A DNA stretch of 64,000 nt. Origin: Jannaschia sp. CCS1. Lineage in GTDB: Bacteria; Pseudomonadota; Alphaproteobacteria; Rhodobacterales; Rhodobacteraceae. The notes below the pieces were generated by a model. The model did no database searches and had not been told where the DNA came from. It saw only the letters and a program-made list of their open reading frames with translations. Location of the stretch: contig NC_007802.1 of NCBI RefSeq assembly GCF_000013565.1, positions 1,240,001 to 1,304,000 of the forward strand, written 5' to 3'. This document shows positions 7,519 to 16,251 of the stretch, piece after piece; positions within the stretch are counted from its first letter, which is position 1; each line of letters starts with the position of its first letter. A program made the position numbers and the translations under genes.

Positions 7519-8778
7519 ATGACACCACTCGACGAACAGGCATGTGCCATTTTGCGGCAGAATGATCGCGGCGGATATACAATTCCGACGGCGGGCCTTT
7601 ACCCTTATCAGTGGAACTGGGACAGCGCGTTTGCGGCCTGGGGGTTTTCGACATTCGACGTGCCCCGTGCATGGGCAGAAATGGAGACGTTGTTGGCCGC
7701 CCAGTGGGATGACGGTATGGTCCCCCACATCATTTTCCATCAGTCCGATCCGGGTTACTTTCCGGGCCCGGACGTCTGGGCAACCGGCAAAACGCCTCCG
7801 ACATCTGGCATTTCGCAGCCGCCGGTCGCGGCAATTCTGACCCGTCTGATTTGGGAAGAAGCGCCGGAAGAAGGGCGCGACAGGATGGCGGCGCTATATC
7901 CCAAAATCCTGAAATGGCATCGCTGGTGGCACGAGAAACGGTGTGGATTTGGCCCCGTTGCCATCGCACACCCTTGGGAAAGTGGGCGTGACAATTGCCC
8001 GGACTGGGACATTGGAATGGCCGGCGTCGACGGATCAGGCGCGGGCCCTTATACGCGGCGTGATACCGGACACGTTGATCCCTCTATGCGTCCGGGAAAA
8101 GAGGATTACGACCGGTACATCGCCATGGTTCAATTCGGGGTTGAGGCCGAATGGGATCAGGCAAAGATCGTGGCCGACGGGCCATTCCTTATGGCCGATC
8201 CTGGGATCACGTTCGTGCTGCTGCGCGCCCATGATGATTTGGCCCATATGGGGCGGGCACTTGGTGAAGATGTCAGCGAGGTCGAGGGGTGGGCGATGTC
8301 CCTGCGCAATGCCCTTCCGTTGATCTGGAACCCCGACCTGGAAGCTTATGACGCCAAGGATCTTCGCTCCGGCCGGTTTGCCGGAGTCCTCGGGTCAGGC
8401 GCGTTTCTGGCTTATCTCGCAGGGGCGTCAAACCCGCAACTGGACGCGCAGTTGATACGGGTTTGGGATGCCGTGCGCTACGGCATTCCGTCGGCTGATC
8501 CAGAGGCGGACATCTTCGATCCGCGTCGGTATTGGCGCGGTCCGGCATGGCCTGTGGTCAATGCACTGATGGCAATCGGGTTGCGCGATTCAGGGCGCGA
8601 GGATCTGGAACAGCGCCTGCGCGCAGAAACCGCGGAACTGATAATAAAGCACGGGTTCTTTGAATATTTCGACCCGATGGATTCCACACCCTGTGGCGGC
8701 GACAACTTCACCTGGACCGCGGCCATCTGGCTGACATGGGCCAGGCACGACGCTGGCACAGTGAAGGGGGCGAACTGA
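7519..8778 (+). CDS. GH63-type glycoside hydrolase (glucosylglycerate/mannosylglycerate hydrolase-like)
   Basis: A 419-residue cytoplasmic enzyme without signal peptide, with an (alpha/alpha)6-barrel GH63 look. It has the N-terminal YPYQWNWDSAF motif (about 28-38), HPWESGRDNCPDWD (151-164, containing the probable acid Asp158), RYWRGPAWPVVN (337-348) and a C-terminal FFEYFDP with Glu382 as the probable base. These features match the mannosylglycerate/glucosylglycerate hydrolase branch of GH63 and related trehalase-like enzymes. Sitting between permease and ATPase genes, it probably cleaves the imported glycoside. Substrate is inferred; kojibiose- or sucrose-like alpha-glucosides remain possible. 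Confidence 0.78.
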   Translation: MTPLDEQACAILRQNDRGGYTIPTAGLYPYQWNWDSAFAAWGFSTFDVPRAWAEMETLLAAQWDDGMVPHIIFHQSDPGYFPGPDVWATGKTPPTSGISQPPVAAILTRLIWEEAPEEGRDRMAALYPKILKWHRWWHEKRCGFGPVAIAHPWESGRDNCPDWDIGMAGVDGSGAGPYTRRDTGHVDPSMRPGKEDYDRYIAMVQFGVEAEWDQAKIVADGPFLMADPGITFVLLRAHDDLAHMGRALGEDVSEVEGWAMSLRNALPLIWNPDLEAYDAKDLRSGRFAGVLGSGAFLAYLAGASNPQLDAQLIRVWDAVRYGIPSADPEADIFDPRRYWRGPAWPVVNALMAIGLRDSGREDLEQRLRAETAELIIKHGFFEYFDPMDSTPCGGDNFTWTAAIWLTWARHDAGTVKGAN

Positions 8779-9794
8779 TGTCATCAATTGAACTGAGGGC
8801 GGTTGAAAAGTGGTTCGGGCAAGCGCAGGTCATCAAAGGCGTTGATCTGACCATTGAGGAAGGTGAATTCGTCATCTTCGTCGGGCCATCGGGCTGTGGA
8901 AAGTCTACGTTGCTTCGGATGATTGCCGGGCTAGAGGAAACCTCGCGCGGGCAGATCATGGTTGGCGAGCGCGATGCCACGGCTGAACCACCCAGTAAGC
9001 GTGGCCTGGCGATGGTCTTTCAATCCTATGCACTTTATCCCCACATGTCGGTGCGCGACAATGTCGGGTTTCCCCTGAAATCCGCCGGACTGCCCAAGGC
9101 CGAGATCGACGCGAAGGTCAATGAAGCCGCCCGCGTTTTGAAGCTTGATAGTTACATGGATCGTCGTCCAAAGGACCTTTCGGGTGGGCAGCGCCAACGC
9201 GTTGCCATCGGACGCTCCATCGTGCGCGATCCCACAGCGTTCCTCTTCGATGAACCCTTGTCTAACCTGGACGCTTCTCTCCGCGTGGAAATGCGCTACG
9301 AGATCGCCAAACTGCACCAGACGTTGAAATCGACGATGATCTACGTGACCCATGATCAGGTTGAGGCGATGACGCTGGCTGACAGGATCGTGGTGTTGGA
9401 ATTTGGCAAGATCGCGCAGGTCGGGACACCGCGTGAGCTTTACGAGAGCCCTGCAAATCTGTTCGTGGCTCAGTTCATCGGTTCTCCTCGAATGAATGTG
9501 ATGCCAGCGTCCGCTGTTCCGAGCCTAGGCATGCCGGAACAGGTCGTGTCCCTGGGCGTCCGCCCGGAGCATATTTCATTTGTGGATGGGCCGGACGGGC
9601 ACCTCCACGGCACGGTCGATGTCCTTGAGTATCTGGGCGCGGACACATTCGTGATCATGTCTTGCGGAGAGGCCGGACAGATTACGGTGCGGGTGAACGG
9701 AGATGTCGACATGAAGCCGGGCGACACGGCGGGCCTGAATTTCCAAAAGGACAAAGTGCACGGCTTTGACGCAAGTGGCTTGGCAGTTGCCTAG
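8778..9794 (+). CDS. ABC transporter ATP-binding protein (MalK/UgpC family)
   Basis: A 338-residue ATPase that energises the sugar importer. Walker A is GPSGCGKS (36-43), the Q-loop is FQSYALYPHMSVRDNV, the signature is LSGGQRQR, Walker B is FLFDEPLSNLD, and the H-loop is YVTHDQVEAMTLADR. The C-terminal third (about 240-338) is the TOBE/OB regulatory domain (LGVRPEHI) typical of the CUT1 class. The ATG at 8778 overlaps the hydrolase stop codon (TGATG), so the two are translationally coupled. It is the last gene of the operon. Confidence 0.95.
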   Translation: MSSIELRAVEKWFGQAQVIKGVDLTIEEGEFVIFVGPSGCGKSTLLRMIAGLEETSRGQIMVGERDATAEPPSKRGLAMVFQSYALYPHMSVRDNVGFPLKSAGLPKAEIDAKVNEAARVLKLDSYMDRRPKDLSGGQRQRVAIGRSIVRDPTAFLFDEPLSNLDASLRVEMRYEIAKLHQTLKSTMIYVTHDQVEAMTLADRIVVLEFGKIAQVGTPRELYESPANLFVAQFIGSPRMNVMPASAVPSLGMPEQVVSLGVRPEHISFVDGPDGHLHGTVDVLEYLGADTFVIMSCGEAGQITVRVNGDVDMKPGDTAGLNFQKDKVHGFDASGLAVA

Positions 9795-9912
9795 GCATTG
9801 AGGCCGTTTTGTCATCCATTTTTGTGGCCCTGTCAGGAGAAATTCGCGCCAAGTGGTACCGGGTGCTCGCGAGCGTCCAGTCCTGACGCAATCTTCCACA
9901 TTCAAGTAAGTC

Positions 9913-10060
9913 AAAACGAGGTCTGAGATTATCTGCCTGGCTGTGATGCTCTTAGTTTCGTTTCCTCTTTCCGTCGCAAACGTCAAAGACGGCTCCACCA
10001 GCGCGGTATTGATGTCAGCCTTGAAGCCCTTGGCGGACGCGTTGCAAATGGCGGCGTGAG
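9913..10060 (+). pseudogene. Decayed IS6-family transposase fragment
   Basis: The frame from 9913 reads KTRSEIICLAVMLLVSFPLS and then VANVKD, and one frame over continues LHQRGIDVSLEA. Together they match the conserved N-terminus of IS6-family transposases (EIIRLAVxLYVRFPLSLRNVEDLLHERGIDVS). One frameshift and no catalytic DDE part are visible, so this is a non-functional 5' relic. A better preserved fragment of the same family lies at 34141. Confidence 0.6.
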
Positions 10061-10490
10061 AGTTTCGAAGAATGCAGCGGTTCTGGCCCACAATAGACCC
10101 ATGCGATGAAGATAAAAAGCGTACCGGCGGCAATCACAACCAAGAAGGCCTAAGCGGCTTGGCTCACCAAGAAATTTGTGCCCAATCGTTCAATCTGCCT
10201 CATGAGACTACCACCAGCCCAACAAGCCACCGGTTCCGCCGAAATTGCGATCCGAAGCCAAGATGGACACAGATGTCGAAACGACCATGAGCATCGCGAT
10301 AGACCGAGATGCGGTACGCCCTCTCCGCAGAGCAGACTCCCAAAAGTCGTAGGATCGCTTAAGTGCAGCGAACTTCCAGTTTGAATGGCCGGACCGCAGC
10401 GACTTAATGGGGGCCTGAACGGCGGCAACGAGCCGACAGTGGCACTTTGCGTTCGCACGTATACACAGTCTGACAAGGCCGTGTTTTGCG
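10061..10490. other. Intergenic stretch without supported gene
   Basis: Frames here are short, lack ribosome binding sites and show no recognisable domain. The stretch lies between the IS6 fragment and a frameshifted gene and is probably degenerate accessory DNA. Confidence 0.5.
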
Positions 10491-11389
10491 CTAATTCTTA
10501 GGGGTGCGCTCATCCATGTATTTAGCAGCTTGCCGCATCAAAGAGCGGAATACGTCATCGGGTTTGCTGCCTTTGGCGAAGTTCACCCATTGACTAACTA
10601 TCTGAATCCCTCCGTCGCCATATTCACGATCGCTGCTATCAATTCGCTCAGGTGAAGGAGAATTGTGTCCTTCCGGTTCGAAGGAATACCTGTAATCGCG
10701 CAACAGTACCCTTGTTCTTCTGCCAGTCGCCGGATTAAGTCGTCAATATCGCACCCATCCTCAAGTGAAATAGCTTCTACAGTCCGAGCAACTTCAATCT
10801 GACGTTTCGTTTCAGTCCGGTGTCGAACCCCCGGTGCGATTCTCTTGAATGCGCCGTCCAATTCATCTGCATGGGACAGGTCCGAATTTGGGGGCTGATC
10901 TGCAATGTAATCGCCAGTAGTCACTAAATAGAGTATCCAGCCCAAGTTCCATAAACTTACTCCAATTTTACGAGCAGTGTCTTTCAGGACGTGATTGACA
11001 TGAGCATAGGTTTGACCATCTGTTCGACCAGCCCCTGGCCACAAATGAAGGCGCTTTAAGCCATCTTCGGAAGTGCCGTTCCAAACCCCACAATCTTCTG
11101 TTTGCATGACGACCAGCAATGCAGAAGCGATCCCGCGGCCAACTCCTTCTACCGCACCCGATGCAGCATCGAAGCGATTAGCTAGCGGTGCATCACTGGC
11201 CAATGTTTTCGGAACATGGCGCAGGGTATCCATATCCTCGGCGGCTGCGTTGCCTCGTCTAGATAAGTTGATCCAGTGCTTGTTTGCATTGAATAGCAGA
11301 AAAGTCCGATATTGTTCTGCCGTCACATTCTCAAAATCTTTAAAGGTTGGACCCCGGGTATTGACAAATTCGTCTTCGTACTCGTTCAT
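10491..11389 (-). pseudogene. HNH-like endonuclease gene, frameshifted
   Basis: The minus-strand frame from the ATG at 11389 encodes about 225 sensible residues (beginning MNEYEDEFVNTRGPTF), up to EEQGYCCAITGIP. The sequence then leaves this frame; one frame over it continues FEPEGHNSPSPERIDSSD and VSQWVNFAKG, ending DERTPKN at 10491. The joined ends make an HNH-type C-terminus (CAITGIPF...SPxRIDSS...Y..G..Q.V...VN.AKG). Adding one base near 10681-10684 (CCTTCGAA to CCTTTCGAA) restores the frame, so this is a 1-base deletion or a sequencing error. The first HNH His is not obvious. Base composition is more A+T-rich than the neighbours, suggesting acquisition by transfer. The N-terminal 200 residues are unrecognised. 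Confidence 0.6.
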
Positions 11390-11840
11390 CTCGCCTTTTT
11401 CGGGCCGTTCGGAATTTCCAGAGCTGTAGGCTTCAGGATTGACTGCCGAAAATTAATTTATACTTCCACATTTCTATCTCTCTAATACAGTCGGGGACCA
11501 CTAGTACTGCTTGGCGTTCGGCAAGAACAGCATTGCCAACAAATACTTGAAGGTCCACCGACCTCTACATTGCTCAGCTTTTTGTAGAGTCTACAGACTT
11601 TCCGCAGATTCGCATGATCGTGTGCGCGGGGCGAATTTTAGCAATCCGGACTGCGCAAGTGGCATTCGGAACCCAACATGAGCGGCGGCTTTGGGCCGTG
11701 AGTGACGACGCGCTGACTAGGTTCCTAGGGCGATGCCGCGACGGCCGAGAATGGCGGCTTGAAGCCCTTACCTCCCAAATGCTGCGCAACGTGCGAATGA
11801 CTGTTTAAGCTGCAATGAACGACATTTATGTCCTGCTCGG
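11390..11840. other. Intergenic stretch without supported gene
   Basis: No convincing gene. It contains GGCGGCTTTGGGCCG (around 11683-11697), which recurs at about 28913-28927, a sign of dispersed intergenic repeat remnants. Small frames near 11574-11808 on both strands lack any domain. Confidence 0.5.
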
Positions 11841-12473
11841 TCAGTCCGCACATTCGTGCAACGACATTGCTTCGATAATCGTGGCCCGATCCTGAACCGC
11901 ACCGGTTTGCAGATACTCCATCGCTTTGAGCGCCGCCTCATGTGCCTCCACTGACGAGCCGCCGACGCAATTCTCCGCCACCCGACAGAAGTAATCGGAC
12001 TGGTGCCCATCCACGAATGTGTAGTGGACGCAAACGTCTGTCAGCCCACCGCACAAGAGCAGCGTGTCGACATTCAAGCCACGCAACAGAATCTCAAAAT
12101 CAGTTCCAAAGAATGCCGAATACCGTCGCTTTGGGATGATGTAGTCGCCTTTGCGGAACCCCATTTCCTCTTTGGCGACTTCGGTGCGCGGATCACCCTC
12201 AAGGCAATGAACATCCTCATCGCCATCCAATTCCCGACCGAAATCGACCAGATCGGGACGATGGACTTCCTGGATGAAGATGACGGGAATATCGTTTTCA
12301 TGCGCGGCGTCGACCAGATCGCGCGCCGCGATCATACGATCCTTGTAGCCCGGCATATTGTCGATGGACCGCACTTCGCTGTTGTCGATGAAGGTACTTT
12401 TTTGAATGTCGATCACGATGAGCGCAGGGCGACCTTCGATGAGATTCCTCGCTGTTTTGGTCTTCGTCGTCAT
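11841..12473 (-). CDS. Isochorismatase-family cysteine hydrolase
   Basis: A 210-residue cytoplasmic hydrolase of the isochorismatase-like fold. The catalytic triad is visible: Asp22 in VIDIQ, Lys115 in PKRRYSAFFGT and Cys148 in GGLTDVCVH. Relatives hydrolyse amide or C-N bonds in nicotinamide, N-carbamoylsarcosine, biuret or ureidoacrylate. The gene begins 18 bases after the guanidinium exporter gene and is probably co-transcribed from the guanidine-II riboswitch leader. This suggests a substrate related to guanidine, guanylurea, biuret or another carbamoyl compound. That is inferred from context; the sequence alone does not tell which amide is cut. Confidence 0.88.
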   Translation of the reverse strand: MTTKTKTARNLIEGRPALIVIDIQKSTFIDNSEVRSIDNMPGYKDRMIAARDLVDAAHENDIPVIFIQEVHRPDLVDFGRELDGDEDVHCLEGDPRTEVAKEEMGFRKGDYIIPKRRYSAFFGTDFEILLRGLNVDTLLLCGGLTDVCVHYTFVDGHQSDYFCRVAENCVGGSSVEAHEAALKAMEYLQTGAVQDRATIIEAMSLHECAD

Positions 12474-12491
12474 GGTCCATGTCCTTCCGTC

Positions 12492-12809
12492 TTAGTGCGC
12501 ATCTGACCCGAGCAGAAACATCCCCGCAATCAGAAGTGCCAAACCTGCAATACCCGACCAGCTGAGGTTTTGATTGAAGGCCAACACGCCCACCAGCACC
12601 GATCCGACAGAGCCGATGCCCGTCCAGATCGGATAGGCAATTCCAAGCGGGAGGCGGGTCATAGCGGCATAGAGGGCAATGATGCTTGCGATCATTGCGA
12701 TGAGGGTCAGTACGCCAAGTGTCCATGAGAAGCCAATGCCGAGCTTCTTGAGCCCCGTCGCCCAAGCGACTTCCAAGGCACCTGCGATGAAGAGATAAAC
12801 CCAAGCCAT
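12492..12809 (-). CDS. sugE: SMR-family guanidinium exporter (Gdx/SugE)
   Basis: A 105-residue four-helix small multidrug resistance protein that works as a dual-topology dimer in the inner membrane. It starts MAWVYLFIAGALEVAWATGL, with the essential Glu13 of the family in helix 1, and has LPLGIAYPIWTGIGSVGSV in helices 2-3 as in the SugE/Gdx branch rather than the EmrE branch. Gdx proteins exchange guanidinium for protons. The start at 12809 is preceded by GGAGG, and a two-hairpin guanidine-II riboswitch lies just upstream, which strongly supports the guanidinium assignment. Confidence 0.93.
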   Translation of the reverse strand: MAWVYLFIAGALEVAWATGLKKLGIGFSWTLGVLTLIAMIASIIALYAAMTRLPLGIAYPIWTGIGSVGSVLVGVLAFNQNLSWSGIAGLALLIAGMFLLGSDAH

Positions 12810-12827
12810 TTAGACCTCCACATATCG

Positions 12828-12872
12828 CAGGTCGTCCTGACAACTACCCGTACATGGCCGGGTCGTCCCGGC
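12828..12872 (-). ncRNA. Guanidine-II (mini-ykkC) riboswitch
   Basis: On the minus strand two hairpins with the same ACGA tetraloop precede sugE. The first (12872-12857) is GCCGGG-ACGA-CCCGGC with a 6-bp stem; the second (12839-12828) is CAGG-ACGA-CCTG. They are separated by 17 bases. The second ends 9-10 bases before the GGAGG ribosome binding site. Two stem-loops with ACGR loops in tandem are the hallmark of the mini-ykkC class, which binds free guanidine and exposes the ribosome binding site. Confidence 0.9.
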
Positions 12873-13111
12873 GGGCCACGCGCCATGCGGTAAATGCGGG
12901 ATCGCTCATTGTCAATCTGCCCGCCGATCAGGCAACGAACTGAAGGCAGACCCTCAGAAACTGACTTCCAAAGGCAGCTTTGTCCGCACTGCGGACCTTG
13001 CCAAACCTGAAAACTACAGGGGCAAAAAACCTGTCAAAACTGCAAAGGTTTTGCCGGGGGTTTTTGTCATACCTAAGCAATTGGTTGGGCTTGGAGCGGT
13101 GTGGACCGGAA

Positions 13112-14670
13112 AAAACCTTCGATTTAGGTGAAAAACTCGATCCACAACATATGGTGTTTGGCCTTTCTGAACTCCCCAACCCACTGCAATTGTGGGCAAA
13201 GGCATTGTTTTTGGCGGGTGATGTGTATGGCGGTTTCGTTCCTTAGCTTGGAACCATTTTGGAAAGACGTTTTAGGTGCTGTGCGGTCGCTGCGAGGAGG
13301 AATTCTTCGTTGGCTCCTTTCAGGCCTCTGAGCCGGAGGCGTCTCAGGCTAAGATGTCGTTTCAGATGAGCAAACAACACCTCAACCTTTTTGCGTCGTC
13401 GTCGGCTCTCGTCATGTGCGGACGTGTGCTTCAAGGCGCGGACGGTCTGGCGGGCATGTTCGTCCATGTGGCGCGTGACGGTTCTGAATGGCGCGTCGGT
13501 ACAGGTTTTGCGGATCGGACACGCGCCACATGTTTCTTTACTGGCGTAGTAACTTCTGATCCGGTCGTTTTCCTTTACCCGGCGCAGCGTCATCTCGTGG
13601 CCTTCGAGGCAGGAGAAGCTGTCCCGCTCAGCGTCATATTGGAAATGGTTGATATCATATTTGCCGTTCGTCTGATGCTTGCGGTCGAGGATCGGGATGT
13701 GCGGCGTGACATCACGATTGAGCAACCAGGCCAGAAACGGCCCGGCGCCATATGACCCATCTGCCGCGATCCGGTCGGGCTGAAAGTTATGTCGTTTCGC
13801 ACTGCGTTCCAGCATTGACTTGGTTGCGATAATTTCTTGTGAAAGCCGTGCGGGCGTGGCCTCAACATCCATGATGATCCCATGATCGGTGTCGATCAGG
13901 TAGTTGGTCTCGTAACTGAAGCGGCCCGGCCCGTCTTTCAGGGACCAAGCGACCTCCGGGTCGATCTCTGACAGATACCTGGGTGGCGTCTTCTTTGGTC
14001 CCGGTGGCGCAGGCTGGTCTGCGTCTGCCAGCTTGGCAAGGTAATCTGCAACGGGACGCTGTACTTTTTTTGCGCGACCAGAGCTTCTCAATCTCGTGCG
14101 GTGCGTCCTTGCGATCCCTGTTGGCATCGGCCTCAATGGTGCTGCCATCGACGGTGGCGTCGGTCCCGCCGACAAATCCAAATCCGACGCACTTCTCAAC
14201 AACGCTTTCAAATAGGCGGCGCATCACATCGCCGTCGGCAAAACGTCCATGTCGATTCTTGGAAAAGGTTGAACGATCCGGCACGCGGCTTTCCAAACCC
14301 AGTTTACAAAACCACCGATACGCCAAGTTGAGATGTACTTCCTCGACCAGACGCCGCTCAGACCGAATGCCGTAGAGATAGCCGATCAGCAGCATGCGCA
14401 ACATCAGTTCCGGATCAACCGAGGGACGACCAGTGTGGCTATGAAGGTCGGTCAGGCCAGCGCGGATCGCATCAAAGTCTAACAGCCAGTCGATCTTGCG
14501 CAGCAGGTGATCTTTGGGGACGTGATCCTCGATCCGGAACCGATAAAACAGGTTCTCCTGCGCTTCCAACTGTCCCATCATCGCCCGATCCCCCATGCCA
14601 TATAGCACGATTGAATCAGCCGATCCGCCTCCGATCAAGGCCAGAGTTTTTCACCAGCATCGACCGTTTT
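13112..14670 (-). mobile_element. IS1182-family insertion sequence
   Basis: An insertion sequence of about 1.56 kb. The ends carry inverted repeats: GGTGAAAAACTC at 13127-13138 and its complement at 14644-14655 are identical, and the outward 15 bases on each side match at 10 of 15 positions (AAAAC and TCGAT conserved). The exact outer boundary and a target duplication are not certain. The single transposase gene inside is frameshifted. Confidence 0.75.
13243..14596 (-). pseudogene. IS1182-family transposase, frameshifted
   Basis: The N-terminal part (MGDRAMMGQLEAQENLFYRF, HTGRPSVDPELMLRMLLIGY, FSKNRHGRF) is a typical IS1182-family transposase and is open until about 14070. The rest (SYETNYLIDTDHGIIMDVEA, DGSYGAG, a zinc-finger-like CGACPIRKTC, and the final RRRKKVEVLFAHLKRHLSL) lies one base off. 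The two frames meet at a run of seven A (minus strand, GCGCAAAAAAAGTAC, about 14066-14072); with six A the frame is continuous (RKKVQRPVADY). So the lesion is probably a homopolymer insertion, or transcriptional slippage restores some product. Start codon choice (14596 or 14578) is uncertain. Confidence 0.85.
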
Positions 14671-14776
14671 CGCCGCTCAATGTGCCCAACGAGCCATTGA
14701 CCACACCTTACTCGAACTCACAGGGTGCGGACAAAGCGGACCCTTGCATCGAAGAGGCCGATGGCTGCTTGCGGTA

Positions 14777-15535
14777 TCAGTCTAGCAGCGCTTTGCGGAA
14801 CTTGGTCGGCGTGGTTGCGGCAAAAGTTCGAAAAGCGCGGTTGAATGCGCTGAGCGATTGAAACCCCGTGTACCCCGCAATCTGGATTATCGACAATTTA
14901 CCTTCGGCCAAAAGTGCGACCGCATGGATCATCCGCAGCTGGGTCAGCGTTTGTGACCACGTCATGCCAACATCCATTTGAAAATGCCGCTGCATGCTGC
15001 GCTCAGATAGATTGACCTTTCGCGCAATCTCGTTTGCGGTGATCGCCTGCGCAAGATGCGCCTCAGTGATGTCGATGGCCTTCCGCAAAACCGGATCCGT
15101 CGCTGTTGGGCGTTTCACATCAACGGATTTGACCGCCAGATCTGCGCAAACATGCAGCAACGCAAGGAAGAACCCTTCTGCCTGCGCTGGGTGTGCGGCA
15201 TCTGGCCCCCAGTCTTTGCAATAATGGATCATCTGTCGGGCCATTGGGGACATCTGAAACACGCATGCTTTTTCGGGCAAACCTGTGCAAAGCCCCGGTC
15301 GCGCCAGGACCGAGCAGGTCGTGACAGGTTTGTCGATATCAACTGAAATTGGCGTGTTCGCGGGCAACCATGCCGCAAAGGATGGCGGTAGCAGCCAACT
15401 TTCCCCAGCGACGGAAACGCGCAACGCGCCGCGGATAGCATACAGCAGGTAGTCACGATCAAACGCCGCGTCCAACGGGGGACGCGGCGCAAGATCTTGA
15501 AAAAAGCAGTACGCCGATGGGTGATCTGTCGTCAT
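14777..15535 (-). CDS. AraC-family transcriptional regulator
   Basis: A 252-residue regulator. The N-terminal 130 residues are a cupin-like sensing domain (YAIRGALRVSVAGESWLLPP). The C-terminal 100 residues contain the two AraC HTH motifs, TANEIARKVNLSERSMQRHF and IAGYTGFQSLSAFNRAFR, ending TPTKFRKALLD. It is the last gene of a three-gene minus-strand operon (16251 to 14777), starting 3 bases after the monooxygenase-like gene, so it probably controls its own operon. Effector unknown. Confidence 0.9.
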   Translation of the reverse strand: MTTDHPSAYCFFQDLAPRPPLDAAFDRDYLLYAIRGALRVSVAGESWLLPPSFAAWLPANTPISVDIDKPVTTCSVLARPGLCTGLPEKACVFQMSPMARQMIHYCKDWGPDAAHPAQAEGFFLALLHVCADLAVKSVDVKRPTATDPVLRKAIDITEAHLAQAITANEIARKVNLSERSMQRHFQMDVGMTWSQTLTQLRMIHAVALLAEGKLSIIQIAGYTGFQSLSAFNRAFRTFAATTPTKFRKALLD

Positions 15536-15538
15536 ATT

Positions 15539-15826
15539 CTAGACGGTATCGACCTCAGCCACGATGGTCATGGGTGGTTTTGTCATCAACGGCCGCAGGC
15601 CAGCTCCCAGCGTGGCGAATGTCTCACTCGCGCGGTAGGAATCGAACTGGTCCAGCGTTTCCCAGTGTTGAAGGATTGCAACGCCATCCTCAGAAGGCCT
15701 GCGGAAAAGCGCGTAGTGCGCACAGCCCGCCATTGCCCGAACGGCGTTTGCCTGTTTGGAGAACAACGCAACAGCGGCATCAAGATCGGCGGTGGCAAAA
15801 TCTGCCTCTACGGTAATCAGTTTCAT
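15539..15826 (-). CDS. Antibiotic biosynthesis monooxygenase (ABM)-like protein
   Basis: A 95-residue protein with the dimeric ferredoxin-like ABM/YgiN layout: beta strand ITVEADF, helix AVALFSKQANAVRAMAGCAH, strands ALFRRPSEDGVAILQHWETL, then helix DQFDSYRASETFATL and a final strand. Members act as small quinone monooxygenases or heme/aldehyde-handling proteins, and many are uncharacterised. It sits 11 bases after the periplasmic protein gene and 3 bases before the AraC gene in one operon. Function beyond the fold is not predictable. Confidence 0.75.
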   Translation of the reverse strand: MKLITVEADFATADLDAAVALFSKQANAVRAMAGCAHYALFRRPSEDGVAILQHWETLDQFDSYRASETFATLGAGLRPLMTKPPMTIVAEVDTV

Positions 15827-15837
15827 CCCAAAACTCC

Positions 15838-16251
15838 TTACAAATCCTCAGCGTTGCCGGTGACGATCCGGGTGACCATGCCGCGCGGCTCACCAAGGGT
15901 CGGATCCATGACGATAAAACCATCCGCCCCGCGGATAAGCTGTGTGCAGCTATTTTGAGGGCCGTTGTCCCAATCGATGCAATACGCACCATCTTCAAGC
16001 CGCCATGTCCCGATGAGTGTCAACCCCGCTGGAAGTTGTGCCGTGGTCGAACCGTCCATGCTATAATAGATGGGCGCAGTGCCACCATCAGGTGCACCGG
16101 GTGCCCCCGCAGGAATGTCGACGTATAGCGTATTGCCCGCAATTATTGCGCTGAGTTGCTCGGTATCCATGGTTTCGGCCGCGATTGCGCCTGATGCCAT
16201 AAACCCGGCGGCCAACACTGCCTCGTGAAAGATGTAAGTTGTGCGTTTCAT
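15838..16251 (-). CDS. Secreted protein of unknown function
   Basis: A 137-residue protein with an N-terminal signal peptide (MKRTTYIFHEAVLAAGFMAS, cleavage near AIAAET). The mature part has a pattern found in small roseobacter periplasmic proteins: an N-terminal LSAIIAGNTLYVDI segment, YYSMDGSTTAQL, then GTWRLEDGAYCIDWDNG with Cys pairs, which suggests a beta-rich fold with a disulfide. It is the first gene of the operon with an ABM-like protein and an AraC regulator. I do not recognise a function. Confidence 0.7.
   Translation of the reverse strand: MKRTTYIFHEAVLAAGFMASGAIAAETMDTEQLSAIIAGNTLYVDIPAGAPGAPDGGTAPIYYSMDGSTTAQLPAGLTLIGTWRLEDGAYCIDWDNGPQNSCTQLIRGADGFIVMDPTLGEPRGMVTRIVTGNAEDL

Noticed and set aside
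12980-13246. Small plus-strand frame across the left IS end
   Set aside because: It runs through the IS1182 terminal repeat and has no domain.
14060-14080. Programmed -1 frameshift in the transposase
   Set aside because: The required shift is +1 relative to the first frame, not -1; a homopolymer insertion or slippage explains it better.
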